NCBI GenBank assembly: GCA_030149365.1
Contig: JASBRP010000001.1
Coordinates: forward strand, 62,001 to 126,000
Direction of reading: 5' to 3'
Length of the DNA stretch: 64,000 bases
Source: Solimonas sp.
Lineage (GTDB): Bacteria > Pseudomonadota > Gammaproteobacteria > Nevskiales > Nevskiaceae
Part shown: positions 15,930 through 23,967 of the stretch, in pieces
Layout: every line of letters starts with the position of its first letter
Position numbering within the stretch: the first letter of the stretch is position 1
The notes under the pieces: model-generated
Database searches by the model: none
Told to the model about the DNA's origin: nothing
The model's input: only the letters and a program-made list of their open reading frames with translations
Translations under genes and position numbers: made by a program

Positions 15930-17645
15930 TCAGGCCGCCGCCTGGCCCTTGGCGCTCGCGGCAATGTGATTGGCCGCCACGAAGCCGAAAGCCATGGCCG
16001 GGCCGATGGTGCCGCCCGCACCCGGGTAGCAGTTGCCGAAGGGGCTGCCGGCGTTGTTGCCTGCCGCGTACAGCCCCGGGATCGGCTGGCCCTGCGTGTC
16101 CAGCACGCGCGCCTGCGCGTCGGCCTTCAGGCCGCCCTTGGTGCCCAGGTCGCCCAGGTTGATCGGCACGGCGTAGAACGGCGCCTTGTCGATCGGCCCC
16201 AGGCAGGGGTTCGGCTTGACGTTGAAGTCGCCGAACATCTGGTCGTAGGCATTGCCGCCGCGGCCGAACTCCGGATCCACGCCCGTGCGGGCGTACTCGT
16301 TCATGTTGCCCACCGTGGTGCGCAGCGTCGCCGCCGGCACGTGGATCCTGGCAGCCAGCGCGTCAATGCTGTCCGCGCGGAAGATGTAGTGATCCCACCA
16401 GTCAGGCGGAATCCTGCCGTCGGGCATCAGGATGTTCGGCAGGATGCCGCCCGCCGTGAATTTCTCGCGGAAGGTCGCGTCGAACACCAGCCAGCAGGGC
16501 GTATTGGCCCCGGTCTTGAGCTGGTCCGCGACCATCGCCTTGCCGAAGTCGTCGTAGCCGGTGGCCTCGTCGACGAAACGCAGGCCCAGGCGGTTCACCG
16601 CCACGCTGTGCGGGCGGCCCACGTCGAAGGCCGCCTGGTGGATCTCCTCGAAGTTCGAGGCCTTGGCCATCGGCGTGTGCATGGTGGGAATCCACCAGCC
16701 GGACTCGGTGTGCTCGGTGGCCGCGCCGACCTTCAGGCCGGCGATCAGGCCCTCGCCGCGGTTGGCATCCTCCGGCGTGCTGCTGTGGCGCGTCAGGCCC
16801 GGCACCGGGAAGTAGCGGTCGCGCAGTTCCTGGTTCCACTCGAAGCCGCCGGCGCAAAGCACCACGCCATGGCGCGCCGCGATCTCGTAGCGCCGCCCGA
16901 AATGGCTCACCACCACGCCAACGACCTTGCCATCCTTCTGCACCAGTTCTTCCAGGCGGGTATCCAGGCGGATCTCCACCCCACGCTCGAAGACCTTCTT
17001 GCACAGCCAGCCCATCAGCGCCGCGCCCATCGTGAAGCGGCGGTCGCGGGCGGTGAGCCGGCGCGTGTCGAAGTCGGTCCAGTAGCGCCAGAACATCTTC
17101 AGGAAGGTCACCATCCAGCCCTTGGCCCGCGTGGACAGCGAGAAGAACTGCATCACGTCCATCGAATAGCGGCCAAAGACCTTGAAGCGGTTGTACTGCT
17201 CGCGCATCAGCGGGAACTGCTCGCCCAGCTCGCGGCCGTCGCAGGTATCGATGATCAGCGAGCGGTCGGCACGCGCGTTCGGCGCCTGCTGGTAGTAGTC
17301 CGGCCAGGCGGCCACGCCAATGGGAATGCCCTGGTCCCTGATGAAGCGCGCCATCGCCGGCGCATGGTCCAGGTAGGCCTCCAGACGATCACGCTGCACC
17401 GGCCCCGTCATCACGGCATTGAGATAATCCAGCGTCTTCTCGCGGTTGTCGTCGCTGGGTGCCAGCTGGTGATCCGGCACCCAGAGCACGCCGCCCGAGG
17501 TGGCGGAGGTGCCGCCGAACTTGTGGGCCTTCTCCACCACCAGCACCGACAGCCCCTGCTCCGCCGCCCGCAGTGCCGCCACGGCGCCGGCGGCACCGGA
17601 GCCGACCACGATCACGTCATGGGTTTCTGTTGCCGTTGCGCTCAT
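15930..17645 (-). CDS. FAD-dependent oxidoreductase, 3-ketosteroid dehydrogenase-like
   Basis: A 571-residue flavoprotein of the fumarate reductase/KstD superfamily. The FAD-binding GSGAAGAVAALRAAEQG is at residues 16-32, followed by KFGGTSATSGG. The C-terminal FAD segment PGLYAAGNNAGS leads to NCYPGAGGTIG, which resembles the Tyr/Gly site of 3-oxosteroid 1-dehydrogenases. Family members introduce a double bond next to a ketone. Association with a P450, a [2Fe-2S] ferredoxin and an SDR fits oxidation of a polycyclic or terpenoid substrate, but an enone reductase role is equally possible. Confidence 0.85.
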   Translation of the reverse strand: MSATATETHDVIVVGSGAAGAVAALRAAEQGLSVLVVEKAHKFGGTSATSGGVLWVPDHQLAPSDDNREKTLDYLNAVMTGPVQRDRLEAYLDHAPAMARFIRDQGIPIGVAAWPDYYQQAPNARADRSLIIDTCDGRELGEQFPLMREQYNRFKVFGRYSMDVMQFFSLSTRAKGWMVTFLKMFWRYWTDFDTRRLTARDRRFTMGAALMGWLCKKVFERGVEIRLDTRLEELVQKDGKVVGVVVSHFGRRYEIAARHGVVLCAGGFEWNQELRDRYFPVPGLTRHSSTPEDANRGEGLIAGLKVGAATEHTESGWWIPTMHTPMAKASNFEEIHQAAFDVGRPHSVAVNRLGLRFVDEATGYDDFGKAMVADQLKTGANTPCWLVFDATFREKFTAGGILPNILMPDGRIPPDWWDHYIFRADSIDALAARIHVPAATLRTTVGNMNEYARTGVDPEFGRGGNAYDQMFGDFNVKPNPCLGPIDKAPFYAVPINLGDLGTKGGLKADAQARVLDTQGQPIPGLYAAGNNAGSPFGNCYPGAGGTIGPAMAFGFVAANHIAASAKGQAAA

Positions 17646-17693
17646 CCCTGCTCTCCAGCCTTCCCGCGTGTTCCGCGCCCCGGGGCGCGGGGT

Positions 17694-18017
17694 TCAGAAG
17701 CTCGGCGCCACCGTGACCCGCAGGCCGTCCAGCTCGTCGCGCAGCCTGATCTGGCAGCAGAGGCGGCTGTTGGGCAGCACGTCCGGCGCCATGTCCAGCG
17801 TGGAGGTCTCCACGTCGTCGGGCTTGCCCGCCCGCGCCTCCCAGGCCGCGTCCACGTAGACGTGGCAGGTGGCGCAGGCGCAGCTGCCGCCACAATCGCC
17901 GAGGATGCCTTCAACGCCATTGAAGCGACCGATTTCCATCATCGACTCGCCCGGCGCGATGTTCTCGATCGTCTTCTCGACGCCGTCCGCCTGGACGAAG
18001 GTGACCTTGATGCCCAT
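17694..18017 (-). CDS. [2Fe-2S] ferredoxin (adrenodoxin/putidaredoxin type)
   Basis: A 107-residue ferredoxin with C42-x5-C48-x2-C51 and a distal Cys at 87/88 (NSRLCCQIRL), the pattern of vertebrate-type ferredoxins that serve bacterial P450s and Rieske oxygenases. It is two genes downstream of the P450 in the same operon and is its likely redox partner. The expected ferredoxin reductase is not in the window. Confidence 0.92.
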   Translation of the reverse strand: MGIKVTFVQADGVEKTIENIAPGESMMEIGRFNGVEGILGDCGGSCACATCHVYVDAAWEARAGKPDDVETSTLDMAPDVLPNSRLCCQIRLRDELDGLRVTVAPSF

Positions 18018-18035
18018 TCCGTTCTCTTGATTGGT

Positions 18036-18875
18036 TTAGGTGGCCAGCGCCTGGGCGCGGGCCTCCATGATTTCGCGCAGGTGGTTCACCGGGTCGCCCG
18101 CCGTGATGCCGCCGTCCACCGGCAGCACCGTGCCGGTGATCTGCGCCGCACGGTCGCTGACCATGAACAGCACCACCTGGGCCACGTCCTCCGGACGGCC
18201 GGTGCGCTTCAGCGGCTGGTTCACGTCGAAGGCCGCGCCCACCGCCTGCTTCACCCGCTCCGCCACCTCGGGGCTGATGCCCGGCGGCGCGAAGGACGTC
18301 AGCGGCGTGCGGATGTGGCCCGGCGCCAGGCAGTTCAGGCGGATGTTGTACTCGGCGAAGTCGATCGCCAGGGACTTGCTCAGCATGATCACCGCCGCCT
18401 TGGTGGCGCGGTAGGTCATCAGCGCCTGACCCGGCAGCACGCCGGCGATGGACGCATTGTTCAGGATCACGCCGCCGCCGTGCTTCGACATGTGGCGCGC
18501 CGCCGCCTGGCAGCCCACCATCACGCCGAACAGGTTGATGCCCACCACGTGCTGGAAGTCCTCCAGCTTGTCGTCGAGGAAGCGGGCGTGCTGGGCGCCG
18601 GAGATACCGGCGTTGTTGAACATGATGTGCAGCCCGCCGAAGTGCTCCACGGCAAAGGCCACCAGGGCCTCCACTTCGTCCTTCTTCGAGACGTCGGTGC
18701 GCTTGAACAGCGCGTTGGGGCCAAGCTGGGCCACCAGCTCCTGCCCCTGCGTCTCGTTGACGTCCGCCAGCACCACCTGGGCGCCCTCGGCGATGAACAG
18801 CTCCACGGTCGCGCGGCCGATGCCGCTGGCGCCGCCGGTGACGATCGCCACCTTGCCTGCGAGTTCCTGGCCCAC
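18036..18875 (-). CDS. Short-chain dehydrogenase/reductase
   Basis: A 279-residue classical SDR. TGGASGIG (residues 13-20) binds NAD(P), NNAS and the active-site YRATK (YxxxK) are intact, and an Asp in VLADVNE suggests NAD preference. It starts nine bases after the P450 stop. Oxidation of the alcohol created by the P450 is the natural inference. Confidence 0.92.
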   Translation of the reverse strand: MGQELAGKVAIVTGGASGIGRATVELFIAEGAQVVLADVNETQGQELVAQLGPNALFKRTDVSKKDEVEALVAFAVEHFGGLHIMFNNAGISGAQHARFLDDKLEDFQHVVGINLFGVMVGCQAAARHMSKHGGGVILNNASIAGVLPGQALMTYRATKAAVIMLSKSLAIDFAEYNIRLNCLAPGHIRTPLTSFAPPGISPEVAERVKQAVGAAFDVNQPLKRTGRPEDVAQVVLFMVSDRAAQITGTVLPVDGGITAGDPVNHLREIMEARAQALAT

Positions 18876-18883
18876 GTTACCCC

Positions 18884-20197
18884 CTAGCGGCGCTTGATGG
18901 TGATCGGCAGGCGCTCGATCTGGCGGGTGGCCACCGTGGGCAGGTAGGCGATCTGCTCGGCCGGAATCGCCAGCTTGATGTCGGCGATGCGGCGGCTGAT
19001 CTCGCGCGCCGCCACCTTGATCTCCATGCGCGACAGCGAGGCACCCACGCAGCGGTGCACGCCCACGCCGAAGGCCACGTGCTTGCCGATGTTGGCGCGG
19101 TTGATATCGAAGTTGCGCGGGCAGGCGAACTGGGTCTCGTCGTCGTTGCCGGAGGCGTAGAGCACCAGAAGGTGCGCGTGGGCCGGCAGCTTGACGCCTC
19201 CCAGCTCCACCTCCCGGGTGGTCATCTTCGCCAGGCCGCGGACCGGCGGCTCGATGCGCAGTAGTTCCTCCACGAAACGGTTCAGCAGGCGATCGTCGTC
19301 CACCGAATCCTGCAGGGCCTTGGCCACTTCCGGGCGCGTGGCGAGCACGAACATCAGGTTGCCGATGGCCGTGGCCGTGGTGTCGTTGCCGGCAATGATC
19401 AGCGCGCGGATCAGCGACACGGCCTCGCCGAACTCCAGCACGCTGCCGTCATCCAGCTTGGCGTGCACGATGTCGGAGATCATGTCCTCGCGCGGCTGGT
19501 CCTGGCGCGCCTTCATCTCGCCGATGATGAAATTCTGCAGGTCGCAGATCTGCGCCGCATTGCCCAGCATCTGCTCGCGGTCCTGCATCTTGGAAATCTG
19601 CGCCGTGACGGCGCCGGACCAGGCCTGGATCTTGTCGGCATTGAACTCGGCCAGGCCGAGCTGCTCGCAGATCACGCGGATGGTCAGCGGGATGGCGAAG
19701 TCCTTGACCCCGTCCACCACCTGGCCGCTGGCGCCCTTCTCCACCAGCTTCTCGATCAGCTCGACGATGATCCGGGTGATGCCCGGCTCCAGCGTGGCCA
19801 CGCGGTGGGCGGTGAAGGCATTCTCCAGCAGGCGGCGCACGCGGGTGTGCCCCGGCGGGTCGTCCTTGATCGCGTCGGCAAAGAAGCCGCCGCCGTCGCG
19901 CTCCAGGATCTGCTTGAACTCCTCGAAGTAGCCGTTGGCATACATCGCCGCATAGCCGTGCTTGTCCGAATAGGTCTGCGGATCGCGCAGCACGGTCACG
20001 ATATCGTCGTAGCGCGACACCAGCCACATGTTGAGCTTGGCGTCGAAGTACACCGGAGCTTCGCTGCGCAGGGTCTGGTAGAAGGCATTGGGATGCGCCA
20101 TCACGTCCTTGAGCGAAGCGCCTTCCAGGGAGGCCGCTCCCTGTCCGGTGAAGGGGCACTTGCCTGCGCTGGGGGATGCTGCCTGGGCCTGTTCCAT
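18884..20197 (-). CDS. Cytochrome P450
   Basis: A 437-residue soluble bacterial P450. The I-helix oxygen-activation motif is AGNDTT, the K-helix ExxR is in VEELLRIEPPVRG, and the haem loop is AFGVGVHRCVG with the thiolate ligand C383. It has no membrane anchor. It is the first enzyme gene after the AraC regulator and is followed by SDR and ferredoxin. P450s in this context hydroxylate steroids, terpenes or alkyl chains; the CYP family cannot be assigned without comparison. Confidence 0.94.
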   Translation of the reverse strand: MEQAQAASPSAGKCPFTGQGAASLEGASLKDVMAHPNAFYQTLRSEAPVYFDAKLNMWLVSRYDDIVTVLRDPQTYSDKHGYAAMYANGYFEEFKQILERDGGGFFADAIKDDPPGHTRVRRLLENAFTAHRVATLEPGITRIIVELIEKLVEKGASGQVVDGVKDFAIPLTIRVICEQLGLAEFNADKIQAWSGAVTAQISKMQDREQMLGNAAQICDLQNFIIGEMKARQDQPREDMISDIVHAKLDDGSVLEFGEAVSLIRALIIAGNDTTATAIGNLMFVLATRPEVAKALQDSVDDDRLLNRFVEELLRIEPPVRGLAKMTTREVELGGVKLPAHAHLLVLYASGNDDETQFACPRNFDINRANIGKHVAFGVGVHRCVGASLSRMEIKVAAREISRRIADIKLAIPAEQIAYLPTVATRQIERLPITIKRR

Positions 20198-20231
20198 GGT
20201 CTTGTCGTCTCTAATATTTTTCGTTGCGGCG

Positions 20232-21248
20232 TCAGTGCCGCGAATCGCCGCCGTCCAGCACCAAGGTCTGCGGCTCCACCGGCGGGCGCGGCGCGCCCAC
20301 GGCGCGGTACTCGCGCGGGCTGACCTTGAACTCCCGCTTGAACATGCGGCTGAAATGGGCGGCGCTCTTGAAGCCCACCCGGTAGGCGATCTCGCTGATC
20401 GAAGCCTCGCCCGGCTTGGAATTGGCCAGCCACTGCCCCGCCGTCTTCAGGCGCTTGTCCCAGACCAGCTCCGAGAACGGCGTGCCGCGCAGCTTCAGCA
20501 ACAGCGACAGGTAGCGCGGCGAGATGCCGCAGGCCTTGGCCGTGGCGGCAATGCTCAGCTTGGGATCGGACAGGTGGATCTCGATGAAGCGCAGCACGTC
20601 GTTGAGCCGCTTGTCCGACATGCTCTGTCGCTGCGAGCTGCAGGACTGGTGCTCCTTCACCGCATCGCCGATCACCGACAGCGCCGTGTTGATCAGCAGC
20701 TGCGAGACATCTTCCTTCAGCTCGCCCGGGTCCTCGAAGATGTCGGTCAGGATGCGCTGGGCGATGGCGAACTTGCGCCCGTCGGCCGGAATCACGAAGC
20801 CGGCGCGCAGGTCCAGCGGCAGCACCTGGCGCAGGATGTGCGTCGGCACGATCACGTGCAACACCTCGTGCACCGAGTTCTCGCCCGGCTGGCATTCCAC
20901 CGAAAACGGCGTCATCGACTTGGTGATCATGAAGTCGCCGGCATTGGCCACGCTCTCGCCACCGGAATGCGAGGCACTGAGGCGGCCACGCTTGACGAAC
21001 CACAGCACCGTGACGTCGGTGGCATCCTCGCGGATGTGGGACCAGGAGCGCCGGAAGAACAGCTTGGTCTTGGAGCGCAGGCGGATGATGGAGCAGGCCC
21101 CCACCGCCTTGCGGTCGGCCCTCACATGGATCACCGAGCCCGGCTCGATCGTGTAGTCGCCCGAGTAGTACTCCCGGTTACGGGGTCCCCGGTAGGCGTT
21201 CTGGCAATCCTGGTAGTTGCGCTTGTCGAACAGGAACAGCGTTTCCAT
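20232..21248 (-). CDS. AraC-family transcriptional regulator
   Basis: A 338-residue regulator. The N-terminal two-thirds is a ligand-sensing domain (AraC_binding_2-like, VGACSIIRLRSKTKLFFRRS). The C-terminal domain has the two helix-turn-helix motifs: AATAKACGISPRYLSLLLK and the signature ISEIAYRVGFKSAAHFSRMF. It is 34 bases upstream of the P450 and in the same direction, so it heads the operon and probably activates it in response to the pathway substrate. Confidence 0.9.
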   Translation of the reverse strand: METLFLFDKRNYQDCQNAYRGPRNREYYSGDYTIEPGSVIHVRADRKAVGACSIIRLRSKTKLFFRRSWSHIREDATDVTVLWFVKRGRLSASHSGGESVANAGDFMITKSMTPFSVECQPGENSVHEVLHVIVPTHILRQVLPLDLRAGFVIPADGRKFAIAQRILTDIFEDPGELKEDVSQLLINTALSVIGDAVKEHQSCSSQRQSMSDKRLNDVLRFIEIHLSDPKLSIAATAKACGISPRYLSLLLKLRGTPFSELVWDKRLKTAGQWLANSKPGEASISEIAYRVGFKSAAHFSRMFKREFKVSPREYRAVGAPRPPVEPQTLVLDGGDSRH

Positions 21249-21401
21249 GGCCGGCTCTCCTCACAGTGAGGGATCACCCGGTCCGCGGGCGTCCCTGTAC
21301 CTTTAAAGTCACTGGATCGTATCGGCCCGGTCCCGCACCGTCCCCGCAGAGTGCGCGGACGGATATACAGATGGCGCATCCCGAAGCCGCCCCGCCAAAC
21401 C

Positions 21402-21427
21402 GTCATACCGGCGAAAGCCGGTATGAC
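21402..21427. repeat. Short perfect palindrome (family R3)
   Basis: Arms GTCATACCGG and CCGGTATGAC are perfect over 10 bases with the loop CGAAAG. A variant copy is present at 10261-10283. Confidence 0.85.
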
Positions 21428-21458
21428 CAGAAGTGCCTTGGGGAGCTCTGATTTAGTT

Positions 21459-21556
21459 GCCGTTCGCCCTGAGCCTGTCGAAGGGTGGGCGGCAACTGGT
21501 TGACGAGCCCGGCGGGAAGCCCGCCCGTGCTTCGATCCTTCGACAAGCTCAGGACT
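21459..21556. repeat. Inverted pair of REP-like elements (family R1)
   Basis: A copy at 21460-21488 faces a diverged copy at about 21529-21556 (CCTTCGACAAGCTCAGGA). The pair lies 30 bases beyond the end of the CoA-transferase operon. Confidence 0.85.
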
Positions 21557-21585
21557 TCAGCAAAAATGGGCTTTTCAGAGGTTCC

Positions 21586-22791
21586 TCAGCGAGTGATCCC
21601 TCCCTCCGTCAGCTCCCGCTGCCGCTCCCCCGACAACCCCAAAATCTCCCCCAGCACATACGCGTTGTGCTCCCCCAGCCGCGGCGCGGCATCGGTGATC
21701 GCCGCCTCGCGCGTCATCTTCCAGGACGGCCCCACGATGTTGCGGGGCTCGCCTTGCCGGGTCTGCACCTCGCGGAAGAACCCGTTCCCCCACAGATGCG
21801 GATCGGCCACCAGGTCCACCGAGCTCTGGCTCTTGGCCGCCGCCACGCCCACGCCCTGCAGCTCCGCTGCCAGCTCCGCCGCCTCGCGGCCGGCGGTCCA
21901 GGCCGCCAGCAGCCCGTCCAGTTCATCCTCGGCCGCCTTGCGCGCCGCCAGCGTCCGGTAGCGCGGGTCCTGCGCCAGGCCGGGCTGCCCCATGGCCTGG
22001 CACAACGCCGCCCAGGCCTCGTCGGACGGCGCGGCGATGCTGATCCACTCGTCCTCGCGGCAGGGGTAGACGCCATGCGGCGCCATGCCCGGATTTCGGT
22101 TGCCCTGGCCCAGCGGCGTCGCGCCGCCGAGCAGGGATTGCATGAGCGTGTCGCCGATCATGCTGCTCATGCACTCCACCGCCGACACATCCACGAACTG
22201 GCCGACGCCGGTCCGGCGGCGGTGCAGCAGGGCCACCGTCGCGGCGTAGGCCGCGGCCGCGCCGAAGCTGGAGTCGGCATAGCGCACGTTCATGCCGGCG
22301 GGCGCCTCGCCCTCGTGGCCCACCAGCAGGCTGACACCGCCCAGCGCCGCGAAACAGGGCGCATACCCGGTCTGGTAGGCCAGCGGCCCCTCGCTGCCCC
22401 ACATGCCCATGGACACGAACACGATGTCGGGCTTCACCTGCCGCACCGTCTCGTAGCCCAGGCCCAGGCGCTTGACCGCGCCGGGGCGCAGGTTCTCCAC
22501 CACGATGTCGGCCTTGCCCAGCAAATCCTTCAGAAGCGCAATGCCCTCCGGCTTCTTCATGTCGATCTGCACGCTGAGCTTCTGCGGGTTCACCGCCTGG
22601 AAGCCCGGCGCCTTGTCGATGTCCGCCACGCCGAAAGTCCGCGTCACGTCCAGCGACTCGCGGCTCTCCACGCGGATCACCTCCGCCCCCAGGAAGGACA
22701 GCTGCTTGCCCACATAGGGGCCGGCCCAGACCTTGGTCAGCTCCACCACCCGCACGCCCTGCAGCGGGCCGCCGCGCGCCGGCTGCGTCAT
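21586..22791 (-). CDS. Class III (CaiB/BaiF) CoA-transferase, catalytic Asp present
   Basis: A 401-residue family III CoA-transferase. It has the N-terminal GVRVVELTKVWAGP, the ENLRPG motif and, in RYADSSFGAAAAYA, an Asp at the position expected for the catalytic aspartate (D-x3-G). The ATG at 22791 overlaps the upstream transferase stop (ATGA), so I chose it over a much longer open frame that runs into that gene. The two tandem transferases probably form one enzyme, with this one as catalytic subunit. It would activate a carboxylic acid by transferring CoA from a donor thioester. Confidence 0.87.
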   Translation of the reverse strand: MTQPARGGPLQGVRVVELTKVWAGPYVGKQLSFLGAEVIRVESRESLDVTRTFGVADIDKAPGFQAVNPQKLSVQIDMKKPEGIALLKDLLGKADIVVENLRPGAVKRLGLGYETVRQVKPDIVFVSMGMWGSEGPLAYQTGYAPCFAALGGVSLLVGHEGEAPAGMNVRYADSSFGAAAAYAATVALLHRRRTGVGQFVDVSAVECMSSMIGDTLMQSLLGGATPLGQGNRNPGMAPHGVYPCREDEWISIAAPSDEAWAALCQAMGQPGLAQDPRYRTLAARKAAEDELDGLLAAWTAGREAAELAAELQGVGVAAAKSQSSVDLVADPHLWGNGFFREVQTRQGEPRNIVGPSWKMTREAAITDAAPRLGEHNAYVLGEILGLSGERQRELTEGGITR

Positions 22792-23960
22792 GCGCCCTCT
22801 CCCGCCAGCACTCCGGCCGTGTGCTGGCCCAGCAGCGGCGCCGGTGACTCCAGCCGCGCCGACGTCTCGCTCAGCCGGTACGGCACCGTGGGATACAGCG
22901 AGCGCCCCAGCACCGGATGCTCCAGTTCCGCGAAATAGCCGCGGTGGCGATACTGCGGCGAGGCCTTCAGGTCCTCCGCGCCGTTCACCGGCACCAGCGT
23001 CAGGCCCAGCTTCTGCGCCGCAGCCGCCACCGGCTCCTTGTCCTGCGTGGCCAGCCAGGCCGCGATGTGGCGGCGGCACTCGGCCACCCGCTCCGGCGTG
23101 CACTCGCGCTCCAGCCAGCGCTCGGGGAAGGTCTTCATCCATTCCGGGTCGCCCAGCAACTGGCGCAACCCGTCCCAATGGCTCGGCGCCGACATCCAGA
23201 TGTAGGCGTAGCCATCGCGGCAGCGGAAGATGCCGGCCGGGCCGAACAGGTCGAAGGCATTGCGGCGCGTGCTCACGTCCATGTCGCCCGCCACCATCTG
23301 CCCCAGCACGTAATCCACGCGCGAGGCCAGCACCTGCTGCGCGGCGATCTCGATGCACTGCCCCCGCCCGCTGCCCTCGCGCTCGTACAGCGCCGCGACG
23401 ATGCACATCGCCGCCTCCAGCCCCGCCTCGTAGCTCGGCAGGAAGCGGCCCGCGCCGTTCAGCGGCGGGCGGCGCTCATCCGCCCCGGTGGGCGTGTGGT
23501 AACCCCAGCCGCTGGCATGGAAGACGTTCAGGTCCTCGGCATGCCGGCGCTCGTCCGGCGGCGTCAGCCCGTAGGGCGTGATCGAGCACAGCAGCAATTT
23601 CGGATAGGTGACGGAAAGCTGCTCCGGATCCAGCCCGATGCCCTTCAGCCAGCCCGGCGCATGGTCGTCGATCACCACGTCCACCCGCGCCAGCAGGCGG
23701 CGCAGCGTATCGGCCGCCGCGGGGTCGGCCGGGTCCAGGCTCACCGAACGCTTGTTGGTGTTGAGATACGCGAACAGCCCGCTGCGCTCGCCCTCCGGCC
23801 CCTGGCCGCCAAAGGGCCCGAGGCGGCGCGTGGGGCTGCCGGTGCCGGGCTTCTCCAGCTTGATGACCTCGGCGCCGAAATCCGCGATCAGCTTGCCGCA
23901 GTATTCGCCGGCGACGCCCTCCGCCAGCTCCAGCACCCGGTAGGCACGCAGCGCCGACAC
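22788..23960 (-). CDS. Class III CoA-transferase, catalytic Asp apparently missing
   Basis: A 390-residue CaiB/BaiF-type protein (YRVLELAEGVAGEYCGKLIADFGAEVIKLE). In the segment FLPSYEAGLEAAMCIVAAL the position of the catalytic Asp (D-x3-G) is Ser, judged by eye against the neighbouring transferase. This suggests a non-catalytic partner subunit. I prefer a GTG start at 23960, seven bases after the HyuA stop; an ATG at 23996 would overlap HyuA by 29 bases. The gene overlaps the next transferase by four bases. Confidence 0.83.
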   Translation of the reverse strand: MSALRAYRVLELAEGVAGEYCGKLIADFGAEVIKLEKPGTGSPTRRLGPFGGQGPEGERSGLFAYLNTNKRSVSLDPADPAAADTLRRLLARVDVVIDDHAPGWLKGIGLDPEQLSVTYPKLLLCSITPYGLTPPDERRHAEDLNVFHASGWGYHTPTGADERRPPLNGAGRFLPSYEAGLEAAMCIVAALYEREGSGRGQCIEIAAQQVLASRVDYVLGQMVAGDMDVSTRRNAFDLFGPAGIFRCRDGYAYIWMSAPSHWDGLRQLLGDPEWMKTFPERWLERECTPERVAECRRHIAAWLATQDKEPVAAAAQKLGLTLVPVNGAEDLKASPQYRHRGYFAELEHPVLGRSLYPTVPYRLSETSARLESPAPLLGQHTAGVLAGEGA

Positions 23961-23967
23961 GGCCGGC

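Larger units (their letters stand above)
21249..21585. other. Intergenic region with promoter space and repeats
   Basis: This 337-base gap separates the AraC operon from the end of the CoA-transferase gene. It must hold the promoter of the AraC regulator near 21250-21350. The rest is taken up by an R3 palindrome and an R1 inverted pair. I see no coding potential in it. Confidence 0.6.

Noticed and set aside
14742..18887. Open frame of about 1380 codons on the plus strand across the SDR, ferredoxin, flavoprotein and crotonase genes
   Set aside because: It spans several real minus-strand genes and their gaps and shows no protein-like motif; it is a GC-bias artefact.
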